DNA of 64,000 nt. Source: UPXZ01 sp049840795 (GTDB lineage: Bacteria; Bacteroidota; Bacteroidia; Bacteroidales; Paludibacteraceae). Under the pieces are notes generated by a model that saw nothing but the letters and a program-made list of their open reading frames with translations, searched no databases and was not told the origin of the DNA. Positions 29,205-37,300 of the stretch are shown one piece after another; position 1 is the first letter of the stretch, and each line of letters opens with the position of its first letter. The position numbers were made by a program, and so were the translations under genes. The stretch is from positions 1 through 64,000 of the forward strand of contig JASGJK010000026.1 of the NCBI GenBank assembly GCA_049840795.1, written 5' to 3'.

Positions 29205-29340
29205 TTTATATTTTTAAACATAGAGAAGTCATCTTGACTTTTTTTGAAAAACATAGAAAACATAGTTTTCATTATTATTTTCTCTTATTTTCGTGAACAT
29301 AGAGAAAAATATCTTCGATATTTTTAGACTATGTGGTCAA
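29205..29340 (+). repeat. CATAG-bounded hairpin repeats, divergent relatives of the 189-bp repeat
   Basis: Blocks of ACATAG separate small hairpins with CTT-type loops: AGTCATCTTGACT (about 29227-29239) and AAATATCTTCGATATTT (about 29307-29323), each next to a T-run, closing with ACTATGTGG. The same plan occurs in the 189-bp repeat at 29436. The remainder of 28993-29435 holds no gene I can support. Confidence 0.5.
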
Positions 29341-29435
29341 AATGCGGTAAAAGTGAAATTAAAATTGACTTAAAAAGACTATTGTTCACTATGTTTTTAA
29401 AAGTCGAGACGAGTTCAGAATAAAAACAGGCAATT

Positions 29436-29623
29436 AAGTAATTAGAAACAATTAATGATATATTTTAAACACAGTAGAACACATAGTAAAACAATCTTAA
29501 AAAGCACTTCGTTCACATAGTAAAAGTATCTTAGGATACTTTTTAGGTTGCTGAATCCCGTCCCGATTTGCGGGATAAAAACTATGTGTACTATGTGGTG
29601 AAAAACATATCAATAATAATTAT
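29436..29623 (+). repeat. Dispersed 188-bp repeat, copy 2
   Basis: Matches 9667-9855 with only a few differences over its length, including the CACATAG blocks, the AGTATCTTAGGATACT hairpin, and the ATCCCG/CGGGAT hairpin. Its last base abuts the left inverted repeat of the 4.2-kb IS1595-type transposon. Confidence 0.85.
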
Positions 29624-29650
29624 GGTAATTATATACGAATTAACCCCTGA

Positions 29651-30808
29651 TTAAATAGCTTCATACTTCTTCCTTAATCTTTCTACCTCATCGATAGACA
29701 TCAAAGCACTCCATTGTAAATCACGAAATATATTTTCAGTGAATTCTTTGACACTCTTCTTTGCTTTATCGGTCAAATAAAAATCTTTGTTTTCACTAAC
29801 TAAATTCTTCATTCTTGGCAATATAATTTCTGCTGCTTCAACCATTTTTATCCTATATTGTGGATTGAAATATATACCGCTATCTTTACGTTTGAAATCT
29901 TTTATGTTACTCTTAGCAATGTCCCATTTTTGTTCACTTTCGCTTTCAATATCCCAAGAACAACTTGCAACTCTTCCCCAATGGTCTGAATATCTATAAA
30001 CATCACCATTTTTCTCATCAATCAAATATTCGGAACTTGATTTTGGACTTTGATGCCAATGATATTTACCACTTTCCTTCATCTCTTTCCAACGTTCATC
30101 AATTTCTTTCCACGTATCTTCTTTTGACAATATGCTTTGATAAGTAGTTTCTGTATCAAGATAATAATCATCAATAGTAACTTGCGGAATTATTTCTTTT
30201 GCACTTCCGCGTCTCGGAATTTCTTTATTTACTTTTTTAAGCATCTCCTTAGCTTCTCCTAAAGAAGATTTTAAATCATCTACATCAAGTTCACGTTTAC
30301 CTGTTTTAATTTCTCTTTTAGATTTTTTATCAATAGCAATTGCCTTTTCAATCTCTTTTATTTCGTCATTTAAGTCTTTTTGTTTAGCTCTTATCTTTTG
30401 AAGAAATTCATTCTTTTGAGTTTCATTATACCAAGCATTTTCAAAGAATACTTTATAAGCAGTTGTTCCTTTTGTAAATTTACTTTCAAGGCTATTTTCA
30501 AAAGTTATTTTAACGTCATCCCATTTTTCTCGATTTGATTGAATTTCGTCTTTGACCTTTTTAATCATACCCGAACCTGCGACAGACTTTTCTTTTCCGT
30601 TTGTCACTTTAACCCACTTGCCTTCCGAAACTTTTTTGTAAGTACCATCTGACCATTCTCTGGTTTCTCCTACTTGAGCAACTGCTTTTTCTATACCATC
30701 ATCAAAGTTGAGCAAAAGCTCTTCAGCTTTCGTTAATTCATCTTCTTCCTCAATATAGGAAGAAACATAACCCTTAAATAAAAGGTTTTCTGCTTCTTGT
30801 ATATTCAT
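29651..30808 (-). CDS. Transposon passenger: 385-aa hydrophilic protein of unknown function
   Basis: Starts MNIQEAENLLFKGYVSSYIEE. No signal peptide or membrane helix. Residues about 40-75 contain VAQVGETREWSDGTYKKVSEGKWVKVTNGK, a phrase seen in phage head-morphogenesis and related proteins; the resemblance is short. Residues 115-200 are a Lys/Glu-rich coiled-coil region (LQKIRAKQKDLNDEIKEIEKAI). The C-terminal part has YHWHQSPKSSSEYLIDEKNGDVYRYSDHWGRVASCSWDI. No catalytic motif is evident. It is the largest cargo gene and is transcribed away from the transposase. Confidence 0.6.
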   Translation of the reverse strand: MNIQEAENLLFKGYVSSYIEEEDELTKAEELLLNFDDGIEKAVAQVGETREWSDGTYKKVSEGKWVKVTNGKEKSVAGSGMIKKVKDEIQSNREKWDDVKITFENSLESKFTKGTTAYKVFFENAWYNETQKNEFLQKIRAKQKDLNDEIKEIEKAIAIDKKSKREIKTGKRELDVDDLKSSLGEAKEMLKKVNKEIPRRGSAKEIIPQVTIDDYYLDTETTYQSILSKEDTWKEIDERWKEMKESGKYHWHQSPKSSSEYLIDEKNGDVYRYSDHWGRVASCSWDIESESEQKWDIAKSNIKDFKRKDSGIYFNPQYRIKMVEAAEIILPRMKNLVSENKDFYLTDKAKKSVKEFTENIFRDLQWSALMSIDEVERLRKKYEAI

Positions 30809-31002
30809 TTTACTCCAATGTTTATCTTGTTTATTTTCAATAATAACTGTAAAATTTCTTTATGCTATTTAGATTGATTCCAAATTTTTATTTCTGATAA
30901 TCAGCTATATGGACTAAAATTTCTGATATAAACGGTAAATTTCTGACAAAGAAATTTTCTTGCCAGAGTTATATATAGCAATACTATATAAACTTTGGTA
31001 AG

Positions 31003-31921
31003 ATGAACTTGCAATCTTTTAGCTCATTATTCGATTTATTACAAGCATTCTCAACGGAACAATCTTGTATCGAACATTACGAAAAACTTCGTTGGTCTAA
31101 TGGCGTTGTCTCTCCTTATGACCCAACGTCCAAAGTATATAACTATGGTAATGGAAAATACCGTTGCAAGAATACAGGTTTGAACTTTAATGTCAAAACT
31201 GGTACATTATTCCAAGACAGTAAAGTTCCATTGCGAAAGTGGTTTGTAGCAATATGGTTAGATGCTTCTCATAAGAAAGGTATTTCCTCTTGTCAGTTAG
31301 CAAGGGACATAGCTGTCACGCAGAAAACAGCATAGTTTATGCTGCAACGTATCCGTGAATGTTTCTATTGCGAGAATAATCATCAGTTAGACGGAGAAGT
31401 TGAACTGGATGAATCGTTCGTTGGCGGTAAGAACAAAAATAGGCATGCTCAATAAGAAAGTGAAGAACTCTCAGGGACGTAGCTTCAAAGATAAAACTCC
31501 TGTCTTAGGAATGCTGGAAAGAGGAGGAAAAGTTGTATGTCGTGTTGTAAAGAGTACATCAAAGAAAAGTCTTACTACTCCGATACTAAGAACCATCAAA
31601 CGTTCCGCCACGCTTTTTACCGATGAATGGCAAGGATATGACACCGTTGGTAAAATCTACACCAGATATGTCGTTGACCACGGCAAAGGGCGATACGTTG
31701 ACGGAGATGCTACCACTAATAGTATCGAAGGATTTTGGTCTATAATGAAACATGGTATTATCGGCATTTATCATAAAACAAGCCGTAAGCATTTACATAG
31801 GTACGTTAATGAATTTGTATTCCGTTACAACACTCGCAAAGTTAATGATTATATGAGATTTAATTTGTTACTTTGCAATACGGAATATCGTATAACTTAT
31901 AAGCAATTGACAAATGACTAA
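31003..31921 (+). pseudogene. IS1595-family transposase of the passenger transposon (nonsense plus frameshift)
   Basis: About 305 residues originally. MNLQSFSSLFDLLQAFSTEQ opens the protein. A reduced zinc-ribbon region (YRCKNTGLNFNVKTGTLF) and WFVAIWLDASHKKGISSCQL follow. A TAG at 31333-31335 interrupts QKTA-stop-FMLQRIREC, where Trp is expected. First catalytic Asp: ELDESFVGGKNKNRH. A shift near 31445 follows. Then NKKVKNSQGRSFKDKTPVLGML, second Asp ATLFTDEWQGYDTV, VDGDATTNSIEGFWSIMKHG (Glu), and HRYVNEFVFRYNTRK. Without both lesions it would be a complete DDE enzyme. Confidence 0.8.
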
Positions 31922-32066
31922 AAAGAAACAAAATCAAGAAGAAGTCATGAAGATTTTACATGAAATCCGTACAAAAGAAAAGGAACAAACTCCTGTTCCT
32001 TTCGATGAACTATTGCTGAAAACGATAAACGTTAAACCCCGCAAAACAATAAAGAAGAAAAAGTAA
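31914..32066 (+). CDS. 50-aa basic protein overlapping the transposase stop
   Basis: ATG at 31914-31916 overlaps the transposase stop (31919-31921) by 8 bp, so it is probably translated by coupling. Sequence begins MTKKKQNQEEVMKILHEIRT and ends in a Lys-rich tail (KPRKTIKKKK). It is helical and strongly basic, and could be a DNA-binding accessory of transposition. That is inference from position and charge only; I know no family. Confidence 0.5.
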   Translation: MTKKKQNQEEVMKILHEIRTKEKEQTPVPFDELLLKTINVKPRKTIKKKK

Positions 32067-32074
32067 AAAAAGTA

Positions 32075-32173
32075 TCAGTTATAATATACTCGATGAATTA
32101 GAGCAACGAGTTTACCATTAGACCAATATAAGCCAATAGGCTTTTCATCATATTTACGTTCATTTGTTTTCAT
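32075..32173 (-). CDS. Possible 32-aa protein with its own promoter box
   Basis: MKTNERKYDEKPIGLYWSNG to IHRVYYN, ATG at 32173. On the minus strand a TATCTTTG box lies at about 32235-32228, about 55 bp upstream, matching the Bacteroidota -7 consensus. No family recognised. The promoter supports transcription; translation is less sure. Confidence 0.35.
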   Translation of the reverse strand: MKTNERKYDEKPIGLYWSNGKLVALIHRVYYN

Positions 32174-32303
32174 ATCAAAATATATTTTGGTGAATAAACA
32201 ATTATCGCAAACGGCTAATTTGCGATACAAAGATACGAAAAACAGATGAAATATGAAAAGGGAACAATCCGTGAGGACGTTCCCTTTTTTTAAAAAAAGA
32301 TGA

Positions 32304-32924
32304 TTAATATCTTGACTTTGAACGTTTGACCCAGTAACCTTTTTCCTCACTATAATACACACCTTGTTTGTGTAACAATTCCTCTTCTTCTTCAGTTAAT
32401 TCAGTATAGTTCCAATCTGCTACACTATCATCCTTTCCTAAAAAATCATTGAGGTCTGCTGGAACTTCTTGATATGGATTATTGTAATAGTTTGTATTTT
32501 TGTAAGGATTTACGTTATCAGGTTTGTTGTTATTATTTGGTATATTATGTTCAATTTTCATATCCTGCAAAACCTTCCTTGTGAGTTCATCGTCTTTCTT
32601 CTTTTCAATAGAAATAAAAATGTATAAAGAAATTAATATAATTGCTGGAATAATAAATAACAACCAAAGAACTTTTGATAATGTATCACTTTCTTTATAT
32701 TCTTTTCGGTTAAGAGTTTTGGAACAAGCTAAGAATAGAAAACCAAAGATACCGTATATACAAGATAGGAAAAACCAATTCCAAGCGTTCCTGCCACGTC
32801 TTTTAGCTAATACGGCGGATAGAGCCGCCCATAATAAATTAAACGCCGCAAAGGCAGCCCAAATTAGAAAAATACCTGCGCTACCTACGCCAAGTAATGA
32901 TAAGAAGAATTTAAGTGAATCCAT
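32304..32924 (-). CDS. Transposon passenger: membrane protein with charged cytoplasmic tail
   Basis: 206 residues. Hydrophobic helices at about 5-38 (FFLSLLGVGSAGIFLIWAAF, LLWAALSAVLA), 48-66 (WFFLSCIYGIFGFLFLACS) and 84-105 (VLWLLFIIPAIILISLYIFI). A polar Asn/Pro-rich linker follows (NNNNKPDNVNPYKNTNYYNN), then an acidic end ELTEEEEELLHKQGVYYSEE. The KRRGRNAWNWFFLSCIYGIFG segment resembles small DUF-type membrane proteins of Bacteroidota. No function assigned. Confidence 0.55.
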   Translation of the reverse strand: MDSLKFFLSLLGVGSAGIFLIWAAFAAFNLLWAALSAVLAKRRGRNAWNWFFLSCIYGIFGFLFLACSKTLNRKEYKESDTLSKVLWLLFIIPAIILISLYIFISIEKKKDDELTRKVLQDMKIEHNIPNNNNKPDNVNPYKNTNYYNNPYQEVPADLNDFLGKDDSVADWNYTELTEEEEELLHKQGVYYSEEKGYWVKRSKSRY

Positions 32925-33180
32925 AATGGCGAATTTTTAACGAGTAACTCTGTAGGCAACCAATAAGAGTAAATTTTTACCAATGTTATTAATACCAGAA
33001 GTGGGTTGCCACCTATGTTACTCGTAAGGTATCGCCAAACACCTGTATATACGCATAGATGAGCAACCCACCCTATAAAGGTAAATTACCATACTATGCC
33101 TCGTATATACTACTGTCTTAATTTGGCGATTTCAACGAGTACAAGGCACTTCCTTATTATTTCCAAAAGTTTGTCCCGAA
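32925..33180. promoter_or_regulatory. Structured non-coding block with three copies of a GGCGA...ACGAGTA motif
   Basis: The motif GGCGA, 6-8 nt, then ACGAGTA occurs in direct orientation at about 32929-32949 and 33124-33142, and inverted at about 33018-33035. Between them GGGTTGCC (about 33003) and GCAACCC (about 33063) can pair, as can GCATAG (33055) and CTATGC (33094). No reading frame covers the block. It could be a regulatory RNA, a protein-binding site, or an element end relic. Confidence 0.4.
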
Positions 33181-33208
33181 GGACGTTACAAAGGTAATGA
33201 TAATATTC

Positions 33209-33302
33209 GTATCTTTGCAAAAAATAAAAACTGGGATAACGAAAGGAAGTACTACGCTACTGTTGCCAAACTAACGTTTTGTACTTCCTCGTTTCCCAGT
33301 TT
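33209..33302 (+). ncRNA. Possible promoter-driven hairpin RNA
   Basis: A TATCTTTG box (about 33210-33217) is followed within ~10 bp by a long inverted repeat: AAACTGGGATAACGAAAGGA (from 33228, continuing to 33252) pairs with GTACTTCCTCGTTTCCCAGT (from 33281). The stem is about 22 bp with three bulged bases and a ~28-nt loop. A transcript from the box would start close to the stem. No frame is present. Confidence 0.4.
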
Positions 33303-33400
33303 ACTATTTCACACTTTCTTTGTACCTTTGTATTGCAGTTCGCTCTCCCCAGAATGAATATGCAGTCGTAAATTATGTCCAATTTATAACAACGAAAAGT

Positions 33401-33496
33401 ATGAAATTTATTGATGTTAAAGTAAGGTCTTATTTTCAGACTAACAGCCAAGGATTAGTTGAATATGTAGTTGAATTCAGACGCATATTCTTATAA
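33401..33496 (+). CDS. Possible 31-aa protein
   Basis: MKFIDVKVRSYFQTNSQGLV to EFRRIFL, ending 7 bp before the converging 92-residue gene. A TACCTTTG box about 75 bp upstream (near 33325) fits a promoter. No family recognised; short open frames of this size occur by chance. Confidence 0.3.
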   Translation: MKFIDVKVRSYFQTNSQGLVEYVVEFRRIFL

Positions 33497-33503
33497 TACC
33501 TGC

Positions 33504-33782
33504 TTAATCTCTGTAATCGGGATTAGCCTTTATTTTACTTCGTGTCGTAATATCATTGAATAACTTGCGAAGGCAGATAATCCCTAAGCTATCACCAAGT
33601 TTCGGAAATTTATTTATGAAACGTTCTTTCAGAAGATGAAGACGTAAAGGATGTTTCTCTTCATCCTTATAATCAAATTTCTCTTCAAACATTATCTGAT
33701 TGTTTCGTTCTCCTCTGACGATGATAGTGGCTTCCTTATCGCCATTGTCTTGTACTTCAATTGAAATAATTGTCTTGTTCAT
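33504..33782 (-). CDS. Transposon passenger: 92-aa protein of unknown function
   Basis: MNKTIISIEVQDNGDKEATIIVRGERNNQIMFEEKFDYKD: an N-terminal beta-rich half, then a basic helical half (LRLHLLKERFINKFPKLGDS, LRKLFNDITTRSK). No motif recognised. The start lies about 40 bp inside the right inverted repeat of the transposon, so it is read inward from the element end. Confidence 0.5.
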   Translation of the reverse strand: MNKTIISIEVQDNGDKEATIIVRGERNNQIMFEEKFDYKDEEKHPLRLHLLKERFINKFPKLGDSLGIICLRKLFNDITTRSKIKANPDYRD

Positions 33783-33846
33783 ACCTACAAAGTTTAATAT
33801 TTATAGAGTAGAAAACTTTGTCAAGGTTAATTCGTATATAATTACC

Positions 33847-33974
33847 TAATATTAAATGGGAATGGGAAGATTGTCACGAAGAAGTTGTTGGCGACCCAAA
33901 TACTGCCCATCACCACAATGAGGAAGTAGATATATGCGCTCCTGGTTATTGCGTACCAACTACATATGCAGCTA
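33847..33974 (+). pseudogene. Subtilisin-like protease gene, internal fragment left of the composite transposon
   Basis: Reads PNIKWEWEDCHEEVVGDPNT, AHHHNEEVDICAPGYCVPTT, YAA up to the TA at 33973-33974. VDICAPGY is the strand before the catalytic Ser of S8 proteases. The sequence continues in frame at 41166, where NMNSGKYGNSWGTSFAAP follows. The upstream part with the catalytic Asp and His is missing beyond the IS1595-type transposon. Confidence 0.8.
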
Positions 33975-35177
33975 GTGTTATGTTAGTTTTGATATGACGT
34001 ATTTATTTGTTATCTTTGCAGCAAAAACTGCATATGATACTGTATACAATTAAACTCAGCAGGTCAGAAGTTGAAGACCTTAAAAACATCATCAATAAAG
34101 GAAGCCATACATCTCAATCATTTAGAGCGGCATATATTTTATTGAACAGTGATAAAGGAGAATTTTCGGAAAATCCGAAAATTACTAATGAAGAAATATG
34201 CAAGATATTAAAAATAGGTGCAAGAACCATCGATAGGGTTAAAAAGAAATTTATAGAAGAAGGATTTGAGAGTGCTTTAGAACGACGCCCCTCTACTCAA
34301 ACCTACAAGAAAAAAGCGGATGGAGATTTAGAGGCAAAATTAGTTACACTTTGCTGCAGTGAGCCACCGGAAGGTTTTTCAAAATGGTCTTTGCGTTTAT
34401 TGGCGGAAAAACTGGTTGAATTAGAATATGTGGATTATATTTCTCACGTAACTGTGAGAGAGGTTATAAAAAAAACGAACTTAAACCTTGGAAAGTAAAG
34501 GGTTGGGTAATTCCGCCGGAACAGAACAGTCAGTTTGTAGCCAATATGGAACGTGTTTTAGATGTTTATAAATTACCATACGATGAAGATTATCCGGTGG
34601 TATATATGGATGAATCACCAAAACAATCGATTGAACAGATAGCCTCAACAGCAATGAAACCGGGTCAAGAAGTCAGAGTTGATTATAAATACATAAGGCA
34701 TGGTATGGTCAATATTTTTATGGCAAATGAGCCTTTAAATGGAAATCGAATTGTCGAGGTAACAGAATTCAAAACAAAAAAGGACTGGGCAAAGTTTATT
34801 AAACGGATAGCGGATGAGATGTATCCAAATGCAAAAAAGATAAGATTAGTAATGGATAACTTCAAAACACATGATCCGTCTGCTTTCTATGAGGAGTTTG
34901 AACCGGAGGAAGCAAAAAGAATTTGGGATAGATTTGAGTTCGTTTTCACACCCAAACACGGTCGTTGGTTAAATATGGCTGAAATAGAATTGCATGTACT
35001 CAACGGGCAATGTTTGAATCGCCATATCCCTACAATTGACAAAGTGAAAACTGAAGTTGATGCATGGCAGAGACAACGCAATAATAAAAATGCTAAAATT
35101 AATTGGCAGTTTACAAATGAAAATGCTCGAGTGAAACTCAAGAGATTGTATCCGTTAATTCTAAGCTAACATAACAC
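33975..35177 (+). mobile_element. IS630-family insertion sequence, copy 1 (complete)
   Basis: 1203 bp, inverted ends GTGTTATGTTAG and CTAACATAACAC, flanked by TA on both sides (33973-33974, 35178-35179). A TATCTTTG promoter box at 34011-34018 lies just ahead of the transposase start. Confidence 0.88.
34034..35169 (+). CDS. IS630 transposase, two frames joined by a likely programmed -1 frameshift
   Basis: The first frame (34034-34498) starts MILYTIKLSRSEVEDLKNII and holds a helix-turn-helix (ITNEEICKILKIGARTIDRV). The second holds the DDE core: VVYMDESPKQSIEQIA (first Asp), KIRLVMDNFKTHDPSAFYEE (second Asp), and LNMAEIELHVLNGQCLNRH (Glu). At 34468-34475 eight A in a row (codons ATA AAA AAA ACG) form an A_AAA_AAA slippery site; a -1 slip reads VIKKNELKPWKVKGWV straight into the second frame. 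Copy 2 has the identical arrangement, so this is not an error. The start is the ATG 16 bp after the -7 box. Confidence 0.85.
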
Positions 35178-35179
35178 TA

Positions 35180-35645
35180 CATGTTATGTATAATAGCTTT
35201 GAGTTGTTTTTTTCTGGCGCATTTCAGGCACAGTGGTGGTGGTTGGAGTGCCTGATTTCTTTTTTGCCAGTGGTTGGACTGGTTTATTGATTTTTTTGAG
35301 GAACGAGAAAAAGCAATGTGCCAGCTGTGGGTTGATTACAAAAAGTGTGACAAAAAAAACAACAGCAGGGTGGATTGTGCGGAGGCAGGCAAAAAAGACT
35401 GTGCAAGCCCAGAGGTACGAGGGGTGAGGATTTTTGGTGGCCGGGAATTAGTCCGTCGGAGCTGACCGCAATTTGCGACCAGGTGAAGCCTGACCGTTTT
35501 AAATCGTCAGGCAGTGTCTGACGATTTACAGACTATGTTCATTCCTTTCAGTTTTTATTCCTATTGCTCAAAGAAACAGATCATTACATTTATATTTCAC
35601 AAACAAGCCTGAGAAAAAAATATCATACAGAAAAAACTAATATCT
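35180..35645 (+). other. Non-coding DNA inside the composite transposon
   Basis: No convincing gene. A 64-codon frame at 35233-35427 (LLIFLRNEKKQCASCGLITK) has no start signal I trust. Hairpins: CAGGCAC/GTGCCTG near 35227-35253, and two related stems at about 35494-35531 (GCCTGAC...GTCAGGC and CTGACGATTT repeats). These could be terminators or an RNA gene. Confidence 0.35.
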
Positions 35646-35647
35646 AT

Positions 35648-35748
35648 ATTGCCTTGTATAAATGACATTATTGTGCTTTTATTGCCTTGTATAAATCGAA
35701 AATAATTACGTTTATTGCCTTGTAAAAACAATAAAGTGATTACCTTTG
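35648..35748 (+). promoter_or_regulatory. Promoter with three direct repeats at exact 33-bp spacing
   Basis: ATTGCCTTGTATAAAT occurs at 35648 and 35681, and ATTGCCTTGTAAAAAC at 35714. The 33-bp period is about three helical turns, so a bound protein would see all copies on one face. The third copy contains the likely -33 TTG (35720-35722); the -7 box TACCTTTG is at 35741-35748. This looks like an operator, possibly for autoregulation of the ATPase gene. Confidence 0.65.
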
Positions 35749-35778
35749 CAGCGAAATCATCATTATAAACTTTTTGAA

Positions 35779-37107
35779 ATGGCATATTACAAACGAGATA
35801 TCGAAGAAGAATTAATTCGTTGGAGGAATGACAATGAAAGACAGCCACTTTTAATAAGAGGTGCCAGACAAGTTGGTAAATCATCAGTGGTTCGGAATTT
35901 CAGCAGCCAGTTTAAAATTTATGTAGAAGTAAATTTTGAACAGGATAGTGAAGTAAAAAGTATTTTCGAGGGAAATTTGCGTCCTAAAGCTATTTGTGAA
36001 CAATTAGCTGTTCTTTACGAAACAGCAATTATTCCAGGCGAAACACTATTGTTTTTCGACGAAATTCAAAGTTGTTTGCCAGCTATTTCTTCCCTGCGTT
36101 TTTTTTATGAGCAATATCCCGAGTTACATGTTATAGCAGCCGGTTCATTATTGGAATTTGCATTGGCTGAACTTCCGTCCTATGGAGTTGGTCGTGTAAG
36201 TTCGTTGTTTCTTTATCCTTTTTCATTTGGCGAGTTTTTACGTGCTGCCAATGTCGAACTACTTCGCAAAACCATTGCTGATGCTTCTCCACAAAAACCA
36301 TTATCCGATGCCATTCATTCAAAAGCATTGGAGCTATATAAACAATTTTTGGTTTTAGGTGGAATGCCTAAAGTTATTTCCATTTATTTTTCGGGTGGAG
36401 ATTTATTATCCTGCCAGCGTATACTTGATGGTTTAATTTCTGCTTATGAAGATGATTTTGCCAAATATAAAAAGAGGTCTTCACCAACACTTATTCGTAT
36501 GGTTTTTAGATCAGTGGTAGAACAAAACGGACAGAAATTTGTATTCAATAAAGCTTTGCCGGATGCAAATCATTTACAAGTGAAAGATGCTCTTGAACTT
36601 TTAACTATGGCCGGAATGATACTGCCCATTACTCATAGTGCCGCCAATGGAGTACCATTAGGAGCGGAAATAAATCCAAAAATGCGGAAATTTATCGTTT
36701 TTGATTCAGGAATTTTTCAACGAATTTTGGGTTTGAAGCTTTCGGATGTATTGCTTAAGAACGATTTTGAGTCGATAAACAAAGGCGCTCTTGCTGAATT
36801 AAACGTTGGATTAGAGCTTGTGAAATCCACATCCTGTTACCAACGACAAAATCTTTATTATTGGCATCGCGAAGCCAAGAGTAGTAATGCTGAGGTTGAC
36901 TATTTAATTCAGATAGACACTCAGATTTTACCAATAGAAGTAAAAGCTGGAACGAAAGGAAGTATGCAAAGTCTTAGAATCTTTATGGATTTAAAAAAAT
37001 CCGAAAAGGGTATTCGAATATCTCAGGAGAATTTCTCAGCCTACCAAAATATTGAAGTTTATCCTCTGTATGCGGTAGCCAATTTACAAAAGGGTATAAA
37101 TGAATGA
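35779..37107 (+). CDS. AAA_14/DUF4143 ATP-binding protein
   Basis: 442 residues from MAYYKRDIEEELIRWRNDNE; a frame upstream to 35746 exists, but this start lies ~30 bp after the promoter. Walker A IRGARQVGKSSVV (about 24-36), Walker B ETLLFFDEIQSC, sensor region LHVIAAGSLLEFAL, and the family motif SSLFLYPFSFGEFL are clear. The C-terminal DUF4143 part (about 205-442) has a PD-(D/E)xK-like pattern: ALAELNVGLEL, YYWHREAKSSNAEVDYLIQI, LPIEVKAG (Glu/Asp...Glu-x-Lys). Function is unproven; some relatives are linked to mobile DNA. Intact, with its own promoter and terminator, carried between two IS630 copies. Confidence 0.85.
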   Translation: MAYYKRDIEEELIRWRNDNERQPLLIRGARQVGKSSVVRNFSSQFKIYVEVNFEQDSEVKSIFEGNLRPKAICEQLAVLYETAIIPGETLLFFDEIQSCLPAISSLRFFYEQYPELHVIAAGSLLEFALAELPSYGVGRVSSLFLYPFSFGEFLRAANVELLRKTIADASPQKPLSDAIHSKALELYKQFLVLGGMPKVISIYFSGGDLLSCQRILDGLISAYEDDFAKYKKRSSPTLIRMVFRSVVEQNGQKFVFNKALPDANHLQVKDALELLTMAGMILPITHSAANGVPLGAEINPKMRKFIVFDSGIFQRILGLKLSDVLLKNDFESINKGALAELNVGLELVKSTSCYQRQNLYYWHREAKSSNAEVDYLIQIDTQILPIEVKAGTKGSMQSLRIFMDLKKSEKGIRISQENFSAYQNIEVYPLYAVANLQKGINE

Positions 37108-37129
37108 TTATTTAATCCAGAAGGTAAAA

Positions 37130-37181
37130 GTAATTTATTGCGATATATATCGAAAATCGGTATATATCGCAATAAATTACT
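37130..37181. terminator. Bidirectional terminator after the ATPase gene
   Basis: GTAATTTATTGCGATATATA (from 37130, continuing to 37152) pairs with its complement ending at 37180; stem about 22 bp, one mismatch. A second small hairpin AACCCC/GGGGTT lies at about 37198-37213. Confidence 0.75.
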
Positions 37182-37300
37182 CTATCAGTTCAAGTTCAAC
37201 CCCATCCGGGGTTGGGATTAGAGAGTGAGCTTTATCCCCTAGTGTTATGTTAGTTTTGATATGACGTATTTATTTGTTATCTTTGCAGCAAAAACTGCAT

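Larger units (their letters stand above)
29624..33846. mobile_element. IS1595-type transposon with passenger genes
   Basis: Perfect 22-bp terminal inverted repeats: GGTAATTATATACGAATTAA followed by CC at 29624-29645, and its complement at 33825-33846. Inside are an ISXO2-like transposase, a coupled 50-codon gene, a 385-residue protein, a membrane protein, a 92-residue protein, possible small genes, and about 300 bp of structured non-coding DNA. The stop of the 385-residue gene is only 5 bp from the left repeat, so the cargo belongs to the element. The flanks do not match each other: the dispersed repeat is on the left and a protease fragment on the right. Confidence 0.8.

Noticed and set aside
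29624..33846. The 385-aa passenger protein as a phage head protein
   Set aside because: Only a short SDGTYKKVSEGKWVKV-like phrase is shared; no other phage gene is present.
35233..35427. A 64-codon gene in the composite transposon
   Set aside because: No start signal I trust; overlapping frames of similar length exist, and the composition is skewed by G-rich DNA.
35648..35730. The 33-bp repeats as a CRISPR or plasmid iteron array
   Set aside because: Only three units, directly overlapping a promoter; no replication protein is present. An operator is simpler.
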